DNA of 64,000 bases from MPNP01 sp965221445 (lineage in GTDB: Bacteria > Pseudomonadota > Alphaproteobacteria > Rhodobacterales > Rhodobacteraceae), in NCBI GenBank assembly GCA_965221445.1, contig CBDCSF010000013.1, positions 1,798,001 to 1,862,000 on the forward strand, written 5' to 3'. The position numbers and the translations under genes were made by a program. The notes below the pieces were generated by a model. It saw only the letters and a list, made by a program, of their open reading frames with translations, did not search any database and was not told the origin of the DNA. Shown here one piece after another: positions 1 through 9,026 of this stretch (position 1 is the first letter of the stretch; each line of letters opens with the position of its first letter).

Positions 1-50
1 TACATGCAAGTTAAAATGAACTTTTCAAACTGGAAATTTAGGATAAAGCA

Positions 51-470
51 ATGAGTGACATGAAGACAGTAGTTAATGATAGCAGTGTTGAAGAGTTTCT
101 GCATTCCGTTCAAAATGTTCGTCGGAGAGAGGATTCCCATATCATTTTGGACATGATGAAACGAATCACTGGAGAACCTGCGAGAATGTGGGGAAAAAGC
201 ATCGTTGGGTTTGGTCAGTACACCTACCAAAGGGCGGATAAATCAAAACACCAATGGATGTTGACAGGCTTCTCACCCCGAAAGCAATCCCTGTCAGTTT
301 ATATAATGCCGGGGTTTTCGGAATACTCGGACCTATTAGCCAAATTGGGGAAGCACAAACACTCGGTAGGGTGCCTTTACATTAGTCAATTGGTTAATGT
401 GGACCTGGTTGTTTTGGAAGAACTTATCAAAAGATCGGTTAAAGATATGAAAGACCGGTATGGCACTTGA
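51..470 (+). CDS. DUF1801 (YdhG-like) domain protein
   Basis: This 139-residue protein resembles the DUF1801/YdhG family, small cytoplasmic proteins of unknown function. The recognisable parts are the segment around residues 32-65 (DMMKRITGEPARMWG followed by IVGFGQYTY) and the later HKHSVGCLYI stretch near residue 102, which match the usual family pattern of a Met-Trp-Gly motif, a glycine-aromatic strand and a KxxxGkgCLyi strand. The ATG at 51 has an AGGA ribosome site about nine bases upstream. It is monocistronic and convergent with the mlaC-like gene 23 bases downstream. No enzymatic residues can be assigned; the family call is fairly secure but says little about function. Confidence 0.8.
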   Translation: MSDMKTVVNDSSVEEFLHSVQNVRRREDSHIILDMMKRITGEPARMWGKSIVGFGQYTYQRADKSKHQWMLTGFSPRKQSLSVYIMPGFSEYSDLLAKLGKHKHSVGCLYISQLVNVDLVVLEELIKRSVKDMKDRYGT

Positions 471-493
471 ATTGATTGAATTTTAACCGCTTT

Positions 494-1120
494 CTACTGG
501 TATCTGAACTTCAATTTTCTCATCAACTCGTTCAGATTGCCTCCACTCTGTTCCAGAAGAGATTGGATTACTTTCTTTTCCAGAACCAACAAGTTCAAAT
601 CATCAACGATAATATTCCTTATCCTTGGTTGTTCATCAATACTGACCAGATGCCAGTAAACCGGAAAAGGAGGTTCGTGTGTCAAATACATTGTTGTAAC
701 AATTTCGTAGGTTTGTTCGTTTCTCGTCGTTCTGGCTAGTATGACCTCATACTTCCCTCCTATGAACTTCGGGAAGTGGATTGAGTACTTTTCAGCAAGA
801 TATCTTTGAAAAATCTTGAGAAAAACCTCTCTTTGCTTTTCAGAAAGATCCAGCCATGTTCTTCCCAAGGCAGCACGCCCAATATAATTCGTGTCAGAAA
901 AGTTTATAAACATATCTTCTATGCCTGAATGGACTTCCGGCTTCGGTAAATTGTTATTCAGCATATAATTCACCGTTTGAATTACTTCCTCGACAACCTC
1001 TGTTGCCTTTTCCGGAGTGGCTGAAAAACCGGGTGAAACGTTGTTGGATAAAAGTATCAAGGTAACAGCCAAAAGTTTCAAAAACTTTTGAATGCTGGGC
1101 AAGCGGCTGGTCTTCAACAA
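494..1120 (-). CDS. mlaC: MlaC/Ttg2D-type phospholipid-binding periplasmic protein
   Basis: The 208-residue product fits the MlaC (Tol_Tol_Ttg2) family, periplasmic carriers that shuttle phospholipid between the outer membrane and the MlaFEDB inner-membrane ABC complex. An N-terminal hydrophobic segment (residues 16-33, ending at FSA) looks like a signal peptide. Family landmarks are YIGRAALGRTW (about residues 79-89), followed by LSEKQREVFLKIFQRYL and later VYWHLVS and IRNIIVDDLNLL. The start is a TTG at 1120 preceded by GAGG; no better ATG retains the signal peptide. mlaA, mlaD, mlaE and mlaF are not in this window, so the gene stands alone. It lies downstream of the OmpA-like gene on the same strand. 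Confidence 0.88.
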   Translation of the reverse strand: MLKTSRLPSIQKFLKLLAVTLILLSNNVSPGFSATPEKATEVVEEVIQTVNYMLNNNLPKPEVHSGIEDMFINFSDTNYIGRAALGRTWLDLSEKQREVFLKIFQRYLAEKYSIHFPKFIGGKYEVILARTTRNEQTYEIVTTMYLTHEPPFPVYWHLVSIDEQPRIRNIIVDDLNLLVLEKKVIQSLLEQSGGNLNELMRKLKFRYQ

Positions 1121-1191
1121 TTTTTCCTCGAATCCTATTTACAAAAATTAGAACTGAAAATGAACTTCTCGTTAATAATATAAAAAGAGCT

Positions 1192-2124
1192 TTATTCAAA
1201 TTCCTGTAAAATCAGAGCCTCGACCCTGCGATTTGAATGTCTTCCTTCAGGGGTAAGATTTGTTTCATGTGGAGATAAAAATCCAACCCCTTGGGCTGAA
1301 ACCTGATCAGGATTTATTTCAAATACACTTATTAAGGTACTCCTAACGGAACGAGCTCTCTCGGCAGATAAGTCTATATTGGGTTCCAACTCGCCCTCCA
1401 TGTCTGTATGGCCTACCAATAATACGTGCATATCCGGATTTTCTATGAGATAATTCGCCAAGTCTCTCAGGTAGGAAATACTATTATCCCTGATGTCTCT
1501 TGAACCGGAATCAAATTCCACACCTTCTAGAATAGTAAATCCTTTCGTTGCAAAATCATGTTGTAAGGGAGTGGTAGAATTCTCCAGATTGGAACTGAAG
1601 TCAAATTCTACTTCTACATCACCCTCATTTTCCGGGGGATTGATAAAAACAACCTGAACAAAACCTGTGTTCTGGCTCTTACTAACAAGGATTGTAACAA
1701 ATTTGGTTTCTCCCTCATTTCTGTTTGACGCCGAAATAAATCGAAAATCTCCAAGATTAACAAACATGTGAGGGCTCTCAACAACATCAATTATTTCCCT
1801 GAATTCAAACCCTCCACAATTCCAGGTTTCACACTGAAACAATATTTCATAATCCAACTGACTAATAGGTTCCCAACTGTTGCTAAGAAGATTTTGGGTA
1901 GGAGAATCTCCCGCTATCTGAAAAACCATTTTTTGGGTGGTTCCTTCAGTTTCAATCGTTTCAACCTTGTTTTCCTTGAAGGGACCAATGGGAATCAGGT
2001 ATCGGCCTGTAGAAAATTTTGAGTCAAATACCAATTGGCCGGTATTTATAGGAGATTGGCCATTGCCGATTACCGGGATAAGAATACCCAGCAGCAGGAA
2101 TAAAGTTAGATTTACCTTCTTCAT
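1192..2124 (-). CDS. OmpA-family envelope protein with DUF4892-like N-terminal region
   Basis: This 310-residue protein has a signal peptide (MKKVNLTLFLLLGIL..., cleavage probably near residue 22) and a C-terminal OmpA/MotB peptidoglycan-binding domain (about residues 200-308) with the diagnostic LLVGHTD, then LSAERARSVRSTL and HSNRRVEALI. The N-terminal half contains LFQCETWNCGGFEF (about residue 90-103), a paired-cysteine/CGG pattern like DUF4892 proteins, which often carry an OmpA tail. It is therefore likely periplasmic or outer-membrane anchored to the cell wall. Its ATG overlaps the stop of the upstream AhpD-like gene by four bases (ATGA), indicating translational coupling. The precise role is unknown. 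Confidence 0.8.
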   Translation of the reverse strand: MKKVNLTLFLLLGILIPVIGNGQSPINTGQLVFDSKFSTGRYLIPIGPFKENKVETIETEGTTQKMVFQIAGDSPTQNLLSNSWEPISQLDYEILFQCETWNCGGFEFREIIDVVESPHMFVNLGDFRFISASNRNEGETKFVTILVSKSQNTGFVQVVFINPPENEGDVEVEFDFSSNLENSTTPLQHDFATKGFTILEGVEFDSGSRDIRDNSISYLRDLANYLIENPDMHVLLVGHTDMEGELEPNIDLSAERARSVRSTLISVFEINPDQVSAQGVGFLSPHETNLTPEGRHSNRRVEALILQEFE

Positions 2125-2714
2125 CTATCTGAGTAATAATACTCCTTATTGGGCTGCATGGCTGTAGCCGAAGCAAGTCTGTTTGTCATATTGTAAAATG
2201 CAGCCACCGCACTGATATCCCATATATCAGCATCACTGAAATCAAGGATTCTCAGGGCTTCCCGGTCCTTTTCTTCCACCTTGAAACTATTCTCTGTTAT
2301 CTTTTCGGCAAATTCGAGCATTCCCTTTTGTCTGGCATTCAATTTACAGTGTCTAAAATTAATGGCCAGTGTATCACTGAATTCAGGATCGTTTGAAAGT
2401 TTCCTAACCGCAGCACCATGAGCAATAATACAATAGTGGCATCTGTTTATGGAAGAAACCACGACGGCTATCATTTCCCGTTCAAGTTTGGACAATCCAC
2501 TTGGTGCCAGCATCAAATTATTGTACATGGCAGTAAAAGCATTCAATTTTTCAATATCAAATGCGTATGCTTTCAAGACATTTGGGATAAGGCCCAGCTT
2601 CTCCTGACAAATCTGGAAGTATTTTTCGGTTTCCTCCGGTAGGGGATCTACCATCGGAAGTTCCAAAGCAACTGGTTTTGAATCAATTTCTTTCATAAGT
2701 TCCACTTGGATCAT
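2121..2714 (-). CDS. AhpD-like peroxidase-related protein (carboxymuconolactone decarboxylase family)
   Basis: A 197-residue all-helical protein of the CMD/AhpD family. The redox-active CxxC pair is seen in INRCHYCIIAHG (around residue 110), with the following His expected for AhpD-like alkylhydroperoxidase chemistry. The family of uncharacterised peroxidase-related enzymes (about 190-200 residues) fits its length and the N-terminal segment EETEKYFQICQEKLGLIPNVLKAYA. A second start at Met7 (MKEIDSKPV) is possible. It overlaps the OmpA-like gene by four bases, so both are probably co-transcribed; the functional connection is unclear but could be envelope redox or peroxide defence. Confidence 0.85.
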   Translation of the reverse strand: MIQVELMKEIDSKPVALELPMVDPLPEETEKYFQICQEKLGLIPNVLKAYAFDIEKLNAFTAMYNNLMLAPSGLSKLEREMIAVVVSSINRCHYCIIAHGAAVRKLSNDPEFSDTLAINFRHCKLNARQKGMLEFAEKITENSFKVEEKDREALRILDFSDADIWDISAVAAFYNMTNRLASATAMQPNKEYYYSDR

Positions 2715-2850
2715 TCGTTCGACCTGGTCATATTATAGGGAAATTTTTGAATCTTGCTTAATCCCTGTGACCGTAGTTCTATAAGCTTAAATATATGGTA
2801 AATTGAAAATAAAAAATATTTTTCCCGATCAAGTGAGTTAAAAATTCTTC

Positions 2851-4008
2851 CTATGATATTAACTGCGTAATTATTTGATTTAAAACCAATCTCCCCTTTT
2901 TAGTCACGACAAGTTGACCAGCTGCGATTTCAACCCAACAATCCTGAATAAGTTCCCGGACTGTTTTCTGGTCGAGTTTATTTCCTGACATTTTTTCAAA
3001 CCTGGCAAGATTTATCCCTTCCGTTAAGCGGAGGGACGTAAGCAAATACTCACATCCTCTTTCTCTCGTGTCAATTATTTCTCTTTGGTCTTCACCTGAT
3101 CCAATTTCCAATACTTTGCCAAGCCAAGCATCCGGGTTACGAATTGTGTTCGTTTTATAGTACTGGTTGTTGACCTTGATCCTTCCATGAGCACCTGGTC
3201 CGATGCCCAGGAAGTTAAAATACCTCCAGTAAATCAAATTATGCTTACCCTGGAAACCAGGCTTGGAATAATTTGAAATCTCATATTGTTGAAATCCGTA
3301 ACTTTCGCATATATCCATTGTAGCAAGGTACATTTCTGCGAGGGTATCCTCATCTGGCAAACCATGCAATCGGTTGGCATCTTGCCTTTTACCGAATGGC
3401 GTGTTGGGTTCTATCGTCAGTTGATATATTGAGAGATGGTTGGGATCAAGTGCCATGATTTCATGTAGCTCTCTAGTCCAATTTTCTACCGCCTGAAATT
3501 GACGGCCAAACATGAAATCAAGACTAACGTTGTTAAATACCCGGTCGGCAGTTTCATATGCCCTGATTGCTTCCTCAACACTGTGTCGCCGACCCAGAGA
3601 TTTCAAATCCCTGTTATTGAGAGCCTGCATACCCAAAGATAATCTGTTGATTCCAATATTTTTGAATTCCTGAAATCTGACTTGTTCAACTGTTGTGGGA
3701 TTTGCTTCAAGAGTAATTTCAGGATTAGAAGAAAGGTTCCAAATCGAAGATATTTTATCCAAAATAGTGCCAACACTCCCCGGCTCCATCAAACTTGGGG
3801 TTCCGCCACCAAAATAAACTGAGGTACAAGGCCTGTCTTCCAATTCAAAAGAAGCATGGTCCAACTGCTTCAGATAGGCTTCACGCCATATCTTTTGATC
3901 AATTCGGTCTGAACAATAGGTGTTAAAATCACAATAGGGGCATAAGGATTCACAGAAGGGCCAATGAATATAGATACCAAATGGTTCATTTGCTTGCTGT
4001 TCAATCAT
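2851..4008 (-). CDS. hemW: Radical SAM heme chaperone HemW
   Basis: HemW is a cytoplasmic radical-SAM protein related to oxygen-independent coproporphyrinogen oxidase that delivers heme. The [4Fe-4S]/SAM motif CxxxCxxC is present as CESLCPYCDF about 20 residues from the proposed start, followed by the glycine-rich SVYFGGGTPSLM and the family hallmarks SLGMQ and DFMFGRQ. I choose the ATG at 4008 (MIEQQANEPFGIYIHWPFC) over the in-frame upstream ATG at 4089, because the latter would add 27 residues translated from inside rdgB. The chosen start overlaps the rdgB stop by eight bases. It is the third gene of rph-rdgB-hemW, an order typical of Alphaproteobacteria. Heme-chaperone rather than HemN activity is inferred from the family. 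Confidence 0.93.
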   Translation of the reverse strand: MIEQQANEPFGIYIHWPFCESLCPYCDFNTYCSDRIDQKIWREAYLKQLDHASFELEDRPCTSVYFGGGTPSLMEPGSVGTILDKISSIWNLSSNPEITLEANPTTVEQVRFQEFKNIGINRLSLGMQALNNRDLKSLGRRHSVEEAIRAYETADRVFNNVSLDFMFGRQFQAVENWTRELHEIMALDPNHLSIYQLTIEPNTPFGKRQDANRLHGLPDEDTLAEMYLATMDICESYGFQQYEISNYSKPGFQGKHNLIYWRYFNFLGIGPGAHGRIKVNNQYYKTNTIRNPDAWLGKVLEIGSGEDQREIIDTRERGCEYLLTSLRLTEGINLARFEKMSGNKLDQKTVRELIQDCWVEIAAGQLVVTKKGRLVLNQIITQLIS

Positions 4009-4612
4009 CGAGACAATTTTCAGCAAATGTCTTGAGTGACAAAGCCCTGTGACTAATGAGATTTTTTCTCTCTTTGGGCATCTCCCCAAAGGTAATTTGG
4101 TAACCGTCCGGCATAAATATGGGATCGAATCCGAAACCTATTTCGCCTCGCATTGGCCAAACAATTTGGCCATTTACAATCCCTTCAAAGATTTCATCGT
4201 GGCCATCGGGCCAAGCAATACAAATTGTTGAACTGAATTTTGCCCTTCTGGGGAAGGCGGCTTTTTTTTGTTCCAACAACTCCCAAACTTTGGTCATAGC
4301 CAGAATATAATTTCTTCCCGTGGGGGTTTCAGCCCAGTCAGCAGTATTAACTCCTGGCTGGTTATCAAGGTCGGATACTATTATCCCACTATCATCCGCA
4401 ATTGCGGGAAGTTGCGTTTTTTCGGATACAAAATGGGCTTTTATCCTGGCATTGCCAGCAAAAGTCTTCTCCGTTTCAGGAGGAAAATCTATATCCAGGT
4501 CTCCAGCAAACCTCGTTGTGACTCCGTACGAATCTAAAATAGCTTCAAATTCTTTCAACTTATTTTTGTTTTGCGTTGCGATATACAATTCCGAAGAATT
4601 CAATTTACGCAT
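4001..4612 (-). CDS. rdgB: XTP/dITP pyrophosphatase (RdgB/HAM1)
   Basis: The 203-residue protein is a house-cleaning nucleotide pyrophosphatase hydrolysing ITP, dITP and XTP to monophosphates. Signature elements are ATQNKNKLKEF near the N terminus, ADDSGIIV (the catalytic/metal-binding DDSG motif), GFGFDPIFMPDG and SHRALSLK at the C terminus, all in the expected order. Its start overlaps the 3' end of rph by eight bases and its stop overlaps hemW by eight bases, giving a tightly coupled operon. Length and motifs are normal. Confidence 0.96.
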   Translation of the reverse strand: MRKLNSSELYIATQNKNKLKEFEAILDSYGVTTRFAGDLDIDFPPETEKTFAGNARIKAHFVSEKTQLPAIADDSGIIVSDLDNQPGVNTADWAETPTGRNYILAMTKVWELLEQKKAAFPRRAKFSSTICIAWPDGHDEIFEGIVNGQIVWPMRGEIGFGFDPIFMPDGYQITFGEMPKERKNLISHRALSLKTFAENCLDD

Positions 4613-5330
4613 TCTGTACTCCTAACGCCTCATTTTGAATTTGTACCAATTCTTTCGCACCCTTACTTGAAAGTTCAATAAACTCCAAAATGGATTTTGT
4701 GGGAAAAGACCTGTCCTCCGCGGTACACTGGACCTCAATCAGTTCACCCGTAGAAGTAAATACGAAATTACCATCAACTTCGGCATTCGAATCTTCGTTA
4801 TAATCAAGATCCAGTATATGTTCCCCTGCATGGATTCCACAGGAAACGGCTATTACCTGCTGGCTCAGGGGATCACTACGGATGATTCTATTTTCCAAAA
4901 GGTGATTAACAGCCAATCTCAGGGCAACCCATCCGCCAGTAATTGAAGCGCACCTGGTGCCACCATCAGCCTGCAAAACATCACAATCTATGGTTATTTG
5001 CCTTTCACCCAAACTTGCAAAGTTAACTCCAGCCCGTAGAGATCTTCCGATTAATCTTTGAATTTCCAAGGTTCTACCAGAAACAGCGGTACCACGACCA
5101 TCTCGTCGGTTTCTGTCATGGGTAGCCCTGGGGAGCAATGAATATTCTGCCGATATCCATCCCAAGCCGGTTCTTCTACGAAAAAATGGGACACGCTCTT
5201 CAATTGACGCGGTGCACATAACCTTAGTATGTCCACAGGTAATCAGACATGATCCCTCGGCATAACGATTTATATCCACTTCTATGGAAACTTGCCTTAA
5301 CTCATCAAACTTTCTCTTGGAAAAACGCAT
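4605..5330 (-). CDS. rph: Ribonuclease PH
   Basis: RNase PH is a phosphate-dependent 3'-5' exoribonuclease that trims tRNA 3' ends. Recognisable features are SCLITCGHTKVMCTASIEERVPFF, the RRTGLGWISAEYSLLPRATHDRNRR region with phosphate-binding arginines, GRSLRAGVNF, and VLQADGGTRCASITGG. I start at the ATG at 5330 (MRFSKRKFDELR), which is where family members begin; the upstream in-frame ATG at 5381 adds 17 poorly conserved residues. The gene is first in rph-rdgB-hemW and diverges from hrcA across about 250 bases. Confidence 0.95.
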   Translation of the reverse strand: MRFSKRKFDELRQVSIEVDINRYAEGSCLITCGHTKVMCTASIEERVPFFRRRTGLGWISAEYSLLPRATHDRNRRDGRGTAVSGRTLEIQRLIGRSLRAGVNFASLGERQITIDCDVLQADGGTRCASITGGWVALRLAVNHLLENRIIRSDPLSQQVIAVSCGIHAGEHILDLDYNEDSNAEVDGNFVFTSTGELIEVQCTAEDRSFPTKSILEFIELSSKGAKELVQIQNEALGVQNA

Positions 5331-5582
5331 AAACTTATCTTTTATTTTTGACTTGATAGGTAATGGACATATAATTGGCATAATGTCGGAAAAGAAGTCT
5401 GTGCGAGATTACAATAATCACTCCTTAAACTGCATTCCCAAAATCCCTAAATATTTTGTAATGAATTTTGATCTCTGGATGTCTTTGGCATGAAAACGGA
5501 TCTCTGAAACGGAACTTTTTGACAATAAAGCGGCAATACTATTAAAAAGGCCTCCCCATAATTAGTACTTAAGGCTGTAAAG
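5331..5582. promoter_or_regulatory. Divergent intergenic region rph / hrcA
   Basis: About 250 bases separate two divergent conserved genes and must hold promoters for both. I saw no CIRCE element (TTAGCACTC-N9-GAGTGCTAA), the usual HrcA operator. CCTCCCCATAAT at 5551-5562 resembles the -10 half (CCCCAT) of an RpoH promoter reading towards hrcA, but there is no CTTGAA at the right distance, so a heat-shock promoter is not supported. The assignment rests on gene layout only. Confidence 0.35.
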
Positions 5583-6650
5583 GTGAGTAAAGAAGAAATT
5601 CTGGAAATTTTGGATCAACGGAACACCGAGATTTTTTCCTGGTTGGTTGAATCCTATTTGTTTTCCGGTACTCCCGTGGGTTCTAGAGCAATATCCAGGA
5701 ATTTATCCACAAAAATTTCCCCTGCTACAGTCAGAAACGTAATGCAGGATCTTGAACGGTTAGGCCTATTGAAAAGTCCCCATGTTTCTTCAGGACGCAT
5801 CCCAACTCTTCTGGGACTGAGGTTGTTTGTGGACGAGTTCCTGGAAATCGGGGAAATTGATCCAGAAGATAAAAGGCAATTTTCCGGTATTAATTCGAGT
5901 GGGGGTGAAAATCTAAATTATTCACTTGATCGTATAGGATCACTCCTTTCAAAAATCACCCAAAGTGCCAGCTTGGTGCTGATGCCAAAAAAGGAATCTA
6001 CAATAAAACATGTTGAATTCCTTAGTTTGGGTAACGAAAGAGGGTTAGTCGTCTTGGTCATGGCTGATGGTTCGATTGAAAACCGTGTGTTTTATCCTCC
6101 CCGAGGGTTAACAACTTCAACCCTGACTGAAGCGGCAAATTATGTTAATTCTGTTTTGGATGGTAAAAGCATTAACGAGATCAAGGATCTAATTGGCAAG
6201 GACATTTTCAATCAAAAGAACAAATTGGATGCTTTGACTTCTGAATTGGTTGAGCGTGGTCTTGCTTATTGGGACAAACCCGGGGAACAGCAAGAACGTT
6301 TGATTGTCAGGGGTAGGTCTAATCTGCTTGAAAATGATGAAGGGACTGTAGATTTTGAACAAGTCAGGACTTTATTTGATGACCTTGAGAGAAAAAAAGA
6401 AATTTCCAACATACTTGAATTGATTGAAGAGGGGCAGGGAGTAAAAATTTTTATTGGATCCGAGAACAAACTATTTTCCATGTCCGGTTCAACTTTGGTA
6501 GCAGCTCCCTATATTAATTCCGAGGGAAATATAGTTGGAGCTTTGGGTGTAATCGGACCAACTCGATTGAATTACGGCAGGATTGTTCCAATCGTAGATT
6601 ATACTGCCCAACTTGTTGGTAAGCTCATTGCCGAAAAATCTGAATTTTAG
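5583..6650 (+). CDS. hrcA: Heat-inducible transcription repressor HrcA
   Basis: HrcA represses chaperone genes by binding CIRCE and responds to GroEL. The 355-residue product has the N-terminal winged helix (NTEIFSWLVESYLFSGTPVGSRAISRN, then SPATVRNVMQDLERLGLL and PHVSSGRIPT) and the C-terminal GAF-like region with FIGSEN and GALGVIGPTRLNYGRIVPIVDYTA. The start is a GTG at 5583 preceded by AAGG. It is followed eight to seventeen bases later by grpE, forming the classic alphaproteobacterial hrcA-grpE pair. No CIRCE site was found in the window, so its targets are elsewhere or the operator has diverged. Confidence 0.95.
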   Translation: MSKEEILEILDQRNTEIFSWLVESYLFSGTPVGSRAISRNLSTKISPATVRNVMQDLERLGLLKSPHVSSGRIPTLLGLRLFVDEFLEIGEIDPEDKRQFSGINSSGGENLNYSLDRIGSLLSKITQSASLVLMPKKESTIKHVEFLSLGNERGLVVLVMADGSIENRVFYPPRGLTTSTLTEAANYVNSVLDGKSINEIKDLIGKDIFNQKNKLDALTSELVERGLAYWDKPGEQQERLIVRGRSNLLENDEGTVDFEQVRTLFDDLERKKEISNILELIEEGQGVKIFIGSENKLFSMSGSTLVAAPYINSEGNIVGALGVIGPTRLNYGRIVPIVDYTAQLVGKLIAEKSEF

Positions 6651-6667
6651 AGGGTTACTTGATAGCT

Positions 6668-7387
6668 ATGCAAACAGACGAGGAAAAAAATCCAGAACAA
6701 AAAATTGAGCAGGAAGAGAATAAGGTTGCAGACGATGATCAAAACCAATCTGAATCTATACCCATTACTAACGTTAACGGTGGTGGAGCTGATGATGTCA
6801 AAAATGGTTCCATAAGTCTTGACCAAGAACCCGAAAACGAAGAAAAAAGTATTTCCTTCCTAGAAAACGCCAAGAAAATCATTGATCTTCTAACCAGCGA
6901 AAAGAAAAACCTTCGCGAGGAAAATGACCAATTAAAGCGAAACCTTGCCAATGAAAGAGATAAGTTTCGCCGATTGGAGAAAAAGGTTGAGGAAAACAAA
7001 AAATACGATGGTATAAGACTTGCCAAGGATTTTTTGACAACCCACGATAACCTAAAAAGAGCTATAAAAGCAGGAGAGGAAAACAATTCCGATAACCTAT
7101 CAGCCTGGGTCGAAGGCATTAAAGTTGTTCAAAAAGAGTTGAACTCTACGTTGAACAGAAACAACATTGAGGAAATAATTCCCAAGATTGGAGATGTTTT
7201 TGATCATAACAACCATAACGCACTTTATTATGCCCCCGTGCCGGGATTTGAGGATGGTCAAATAACAGAAGTACAACAAACAGGTTTCAAATTCCATAAC
7301 CGCTTGATACGACCAGCCCAAGTAGGGGTAGCTGAAAATTACCCCTTTGAAGAAGATCTGGAAGAGGACGAACGGGAAGAGAATTGA
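6668..7387 (+). CDS. grpE: Nucleotide exchange factor GrpE
   Basis: GrpE releases ADP from DnaK. The protein has a long acidic, low-complexity N terminus (about 70 residues), a predicted coiled coil (FLENAKKIIDLL through EENKKYDGIRLAKDF, about residues 60-120) and the conserved beta-domain with GDVFDHNNHNALYYAPVPG and GFKFHNRLIRPAQVGVAE. I favour ATG 6668; an in-frame TTG at 6659 sits closer to the AGAGGG ribosome site and would add three residues. The gene immediately follows hrcA and works with the dnaK and dnaJ genes 30 kb away. Confidence 0.94.
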   Translation: MQTDEEKNPEQKIEQEENKVADDDQNQSESIPITNVNGGGADDVKNGSISLDQEPENEEKSISFLENAKKIIDLLTSEKKNLREENDQLKRNLANERDKFRRLEKKVEENKKYDGIRLAKDFLTTHDNLKRAIKAGEENNSDNLSAWVEGIKVVQKELNSTLNRNNIEEIIPKIGDVFDHNNHNALYYAPVPGFEDGQITEVQQTGFKFHNRLIRPAQVGVAENYPFEEDLEEDEREEN

Positions 7388-7435
7388 CCTGAACCCATTA
7401 AATTCGTCAAAAAATCCAGAGCAAAATACAAACCC

Positions 7436-8953
7436 ATGGGAAACTTGCTCTATCACGAACTGTTCGGTGTACATGAGGGACAAAAAACTCCTTTTCTGAT
7501 TACCCCGGCTGGAGCTACCATCTCATATGGAGATTTCATAACTTTAGCCAGCCGGTTTGCTCATGTTTTAACTGACTTGGGAGTATCACCGGGTGACAGG
7601 TTGCTTGTACATGTACAGAAATCACCGGAGGCTTTGGCTTTATACGCTGCCTGCATCCAGGCGGGAATCGTTTATTTGCCACTAAATATCGCCTACACCG
7701 TACACGAACTCGCATATTTTATTGAGGATAGCAAAGCCGCACTAGTTGTTTGTGATGAAAAAAACCAACCTGTTCTTTCAGCCAATGCAAAAAATTCAGG
7801 GATCAAGCTTGAAACGCTAAATCAGAATGGAAACGGATCTTTGTCAGAAAAGGCCAAGGGTATGCCTCACACATTTCCAATCATGGAAAGAGGCATGGAT
7901 GATCTTGCTGTCATTCTTTATACATCTGGTACAACCGGCTACCCGAAAGGGGCCATGTTGACCCAGGGAAATCTGCTATCTAATGCTCGGACATTAAAGG
8001 AAATATGGCAATTTGACTCACAAGATGTCCTACTGCATGCGTTACCTCTCTTCCATTCTCATGGCCTTTTCGTTGCCACGAATGTATCGCTCCTTGCTGG
8101 AGGATCAATGATTTTCCTTCCCAAGTTCGACCTGGATGAAATAATCAAGTTTATTCCACAGGCTACGACAATGATGGGTGTTCCGACCATTTACACCCGT
8201 CTTCTAAATTCTTCACGGTTAACCAAAGAACTCACAAAAGATATGCGACTTTTTATTTCAGGAAGTGCTCCGTTACTGGCGGATACTCATATCCAGTTCA
8301 CAGGACGAACTGGGCATAGTATTCTTGAACGCTATGGCTTGACCGAAACCAGCATGAACACTTCCAATCCCTATGAAGGAGAACGTCGTCCAGGGACGGT
8401 GGGTTTCCCACTTCCGGGAATCGAGGTAAAAATTACAGACCAAACCTCTGGCAAATCTGTCACATCAGGTAAAGTTGGGCAAATTGAAATACGAGGTCCA
8501 AATGTTTGCAAGGGATATTGGCAAAAGCCTCAGAAAACCACTGAGAATTTCCGACCTGATGGGTTCTTCATCACGGGTGATCTTGGCAGGATTGATAGTG
8601 ATGGATACATTCATATAGTTGGACGTAATAAGGACCTTATCATTTCAGGTGGTTACAATATTTATCCGAAAGAGATTGAACTTGTACTCGACAAGCAGCC
8701 TGGTGTGCTGGAAAGTGCTGTGATAGGGGTTCCCCACATTGAGTTTGGAGAAGCAGTCGTGGGGCTGATCGTTCCATGTCAAAACGCCAATCCGGACCTA
8801 GAGCGGATCATCAGTGTTGCTGCTGATTCACTGGCCCGTTTCAAGCTTCCCAAAAAACTTTTACTTGTTGATGAATTGCCACGCAACACAATGGGGAAGG
8901 TTCAAAAAAACATTCTACGAGAAAAATTCAAAAATCTATTCAGCCGTGCCTAA
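7436..8953 (+). CDS. matB: Malonyl-CoA synthetase (malonate-CoA ligase, MatB type)
   Basis: This 505-residue ANL-superfamily enzyme ligates malonate to CoA with ATP. It has the phosphate-binding loop LYTSGTTGYPKGAML (about residues 160-175), the hinge region GDLGRIDSDGYIHIVGR, and the C-terminal catalytic Lys in PRNTMGKVQKNIL. Segments such as YLPLNIAYTVHELAYFIEDS, HALPLFHSHGLFVATN and ERYGLTETSMNTSNPYEGER closely match rhizobial MatB, much more than acetyl- or fatty acyl-CoA synthetases. It lies 48 bases after grpE on the same strand. No matA or matC is adjacent. Malonyl-CoA made here could feed the malonyl-type AT of the PKS 11 kb downstream, but that is an inference. Confidence 0.92.
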   Translation: MGNLLYHELFGVHEGQKTPFLITPAGATISYGDFITLASRFAHVLTDLGVSPGDRLLVHVQKSPEALALYAACIQAGIVYLPLNIAYTVHELAYFIEDSKAALVVCDEKNQPVLSANAKNSGIKLETLNQNGNGSLSEKAKGMPHTFPIMERGMDDLAVILYTSGTTGYPKGAMLTQGNLLSNARTLKEIWQFDSQDVLLHALPLFHSHGLFVATNVSLLAGGSMIFLPKFDLDEIIKFIPQATTMMGVPTIYTRLLNSSRLTKELTKDMRLFISGSAPLLADTHIQFTGRTGHSILERYGLTETSMNTSNPYEGERRPGTVGFPLPGIEVKITDQTSGKSVTSGKVGQIEIRGPNVCKGYWQKPQKTTENFRPDGFFITGDLGRIDSDGYIHIVGRNKDLIISGGYNIYPKEIELVLDKQPGVLESAVIGVPHIEFGEAVVGLIVPCQNANPDLERIISVAADSLARFKLPKKLLLVDELPRNTMGKVQKNILREKFKNLFSRA

Positions 8954-9026
8954 ACTCCTTGATATCCGAATCTCCAAATCGGAGAAGTGACATACCAATT
9001 TCCAATCCTGTTCAGGAAATTAAGGG

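Noticed and set aside
5540..5582. RpoH promoter before hrcA (CCCCAT at 5554-5559)
   Set aside because: No CTTGAA 13-17 bases upstream; single half-site is not enough.
5331..5582. CIRCE operator for HrcA
   Set aside because: No TTAGCACTC/GAGTGCTAA or close variant on either strand here or before grpE, dnaK or dnaJ.
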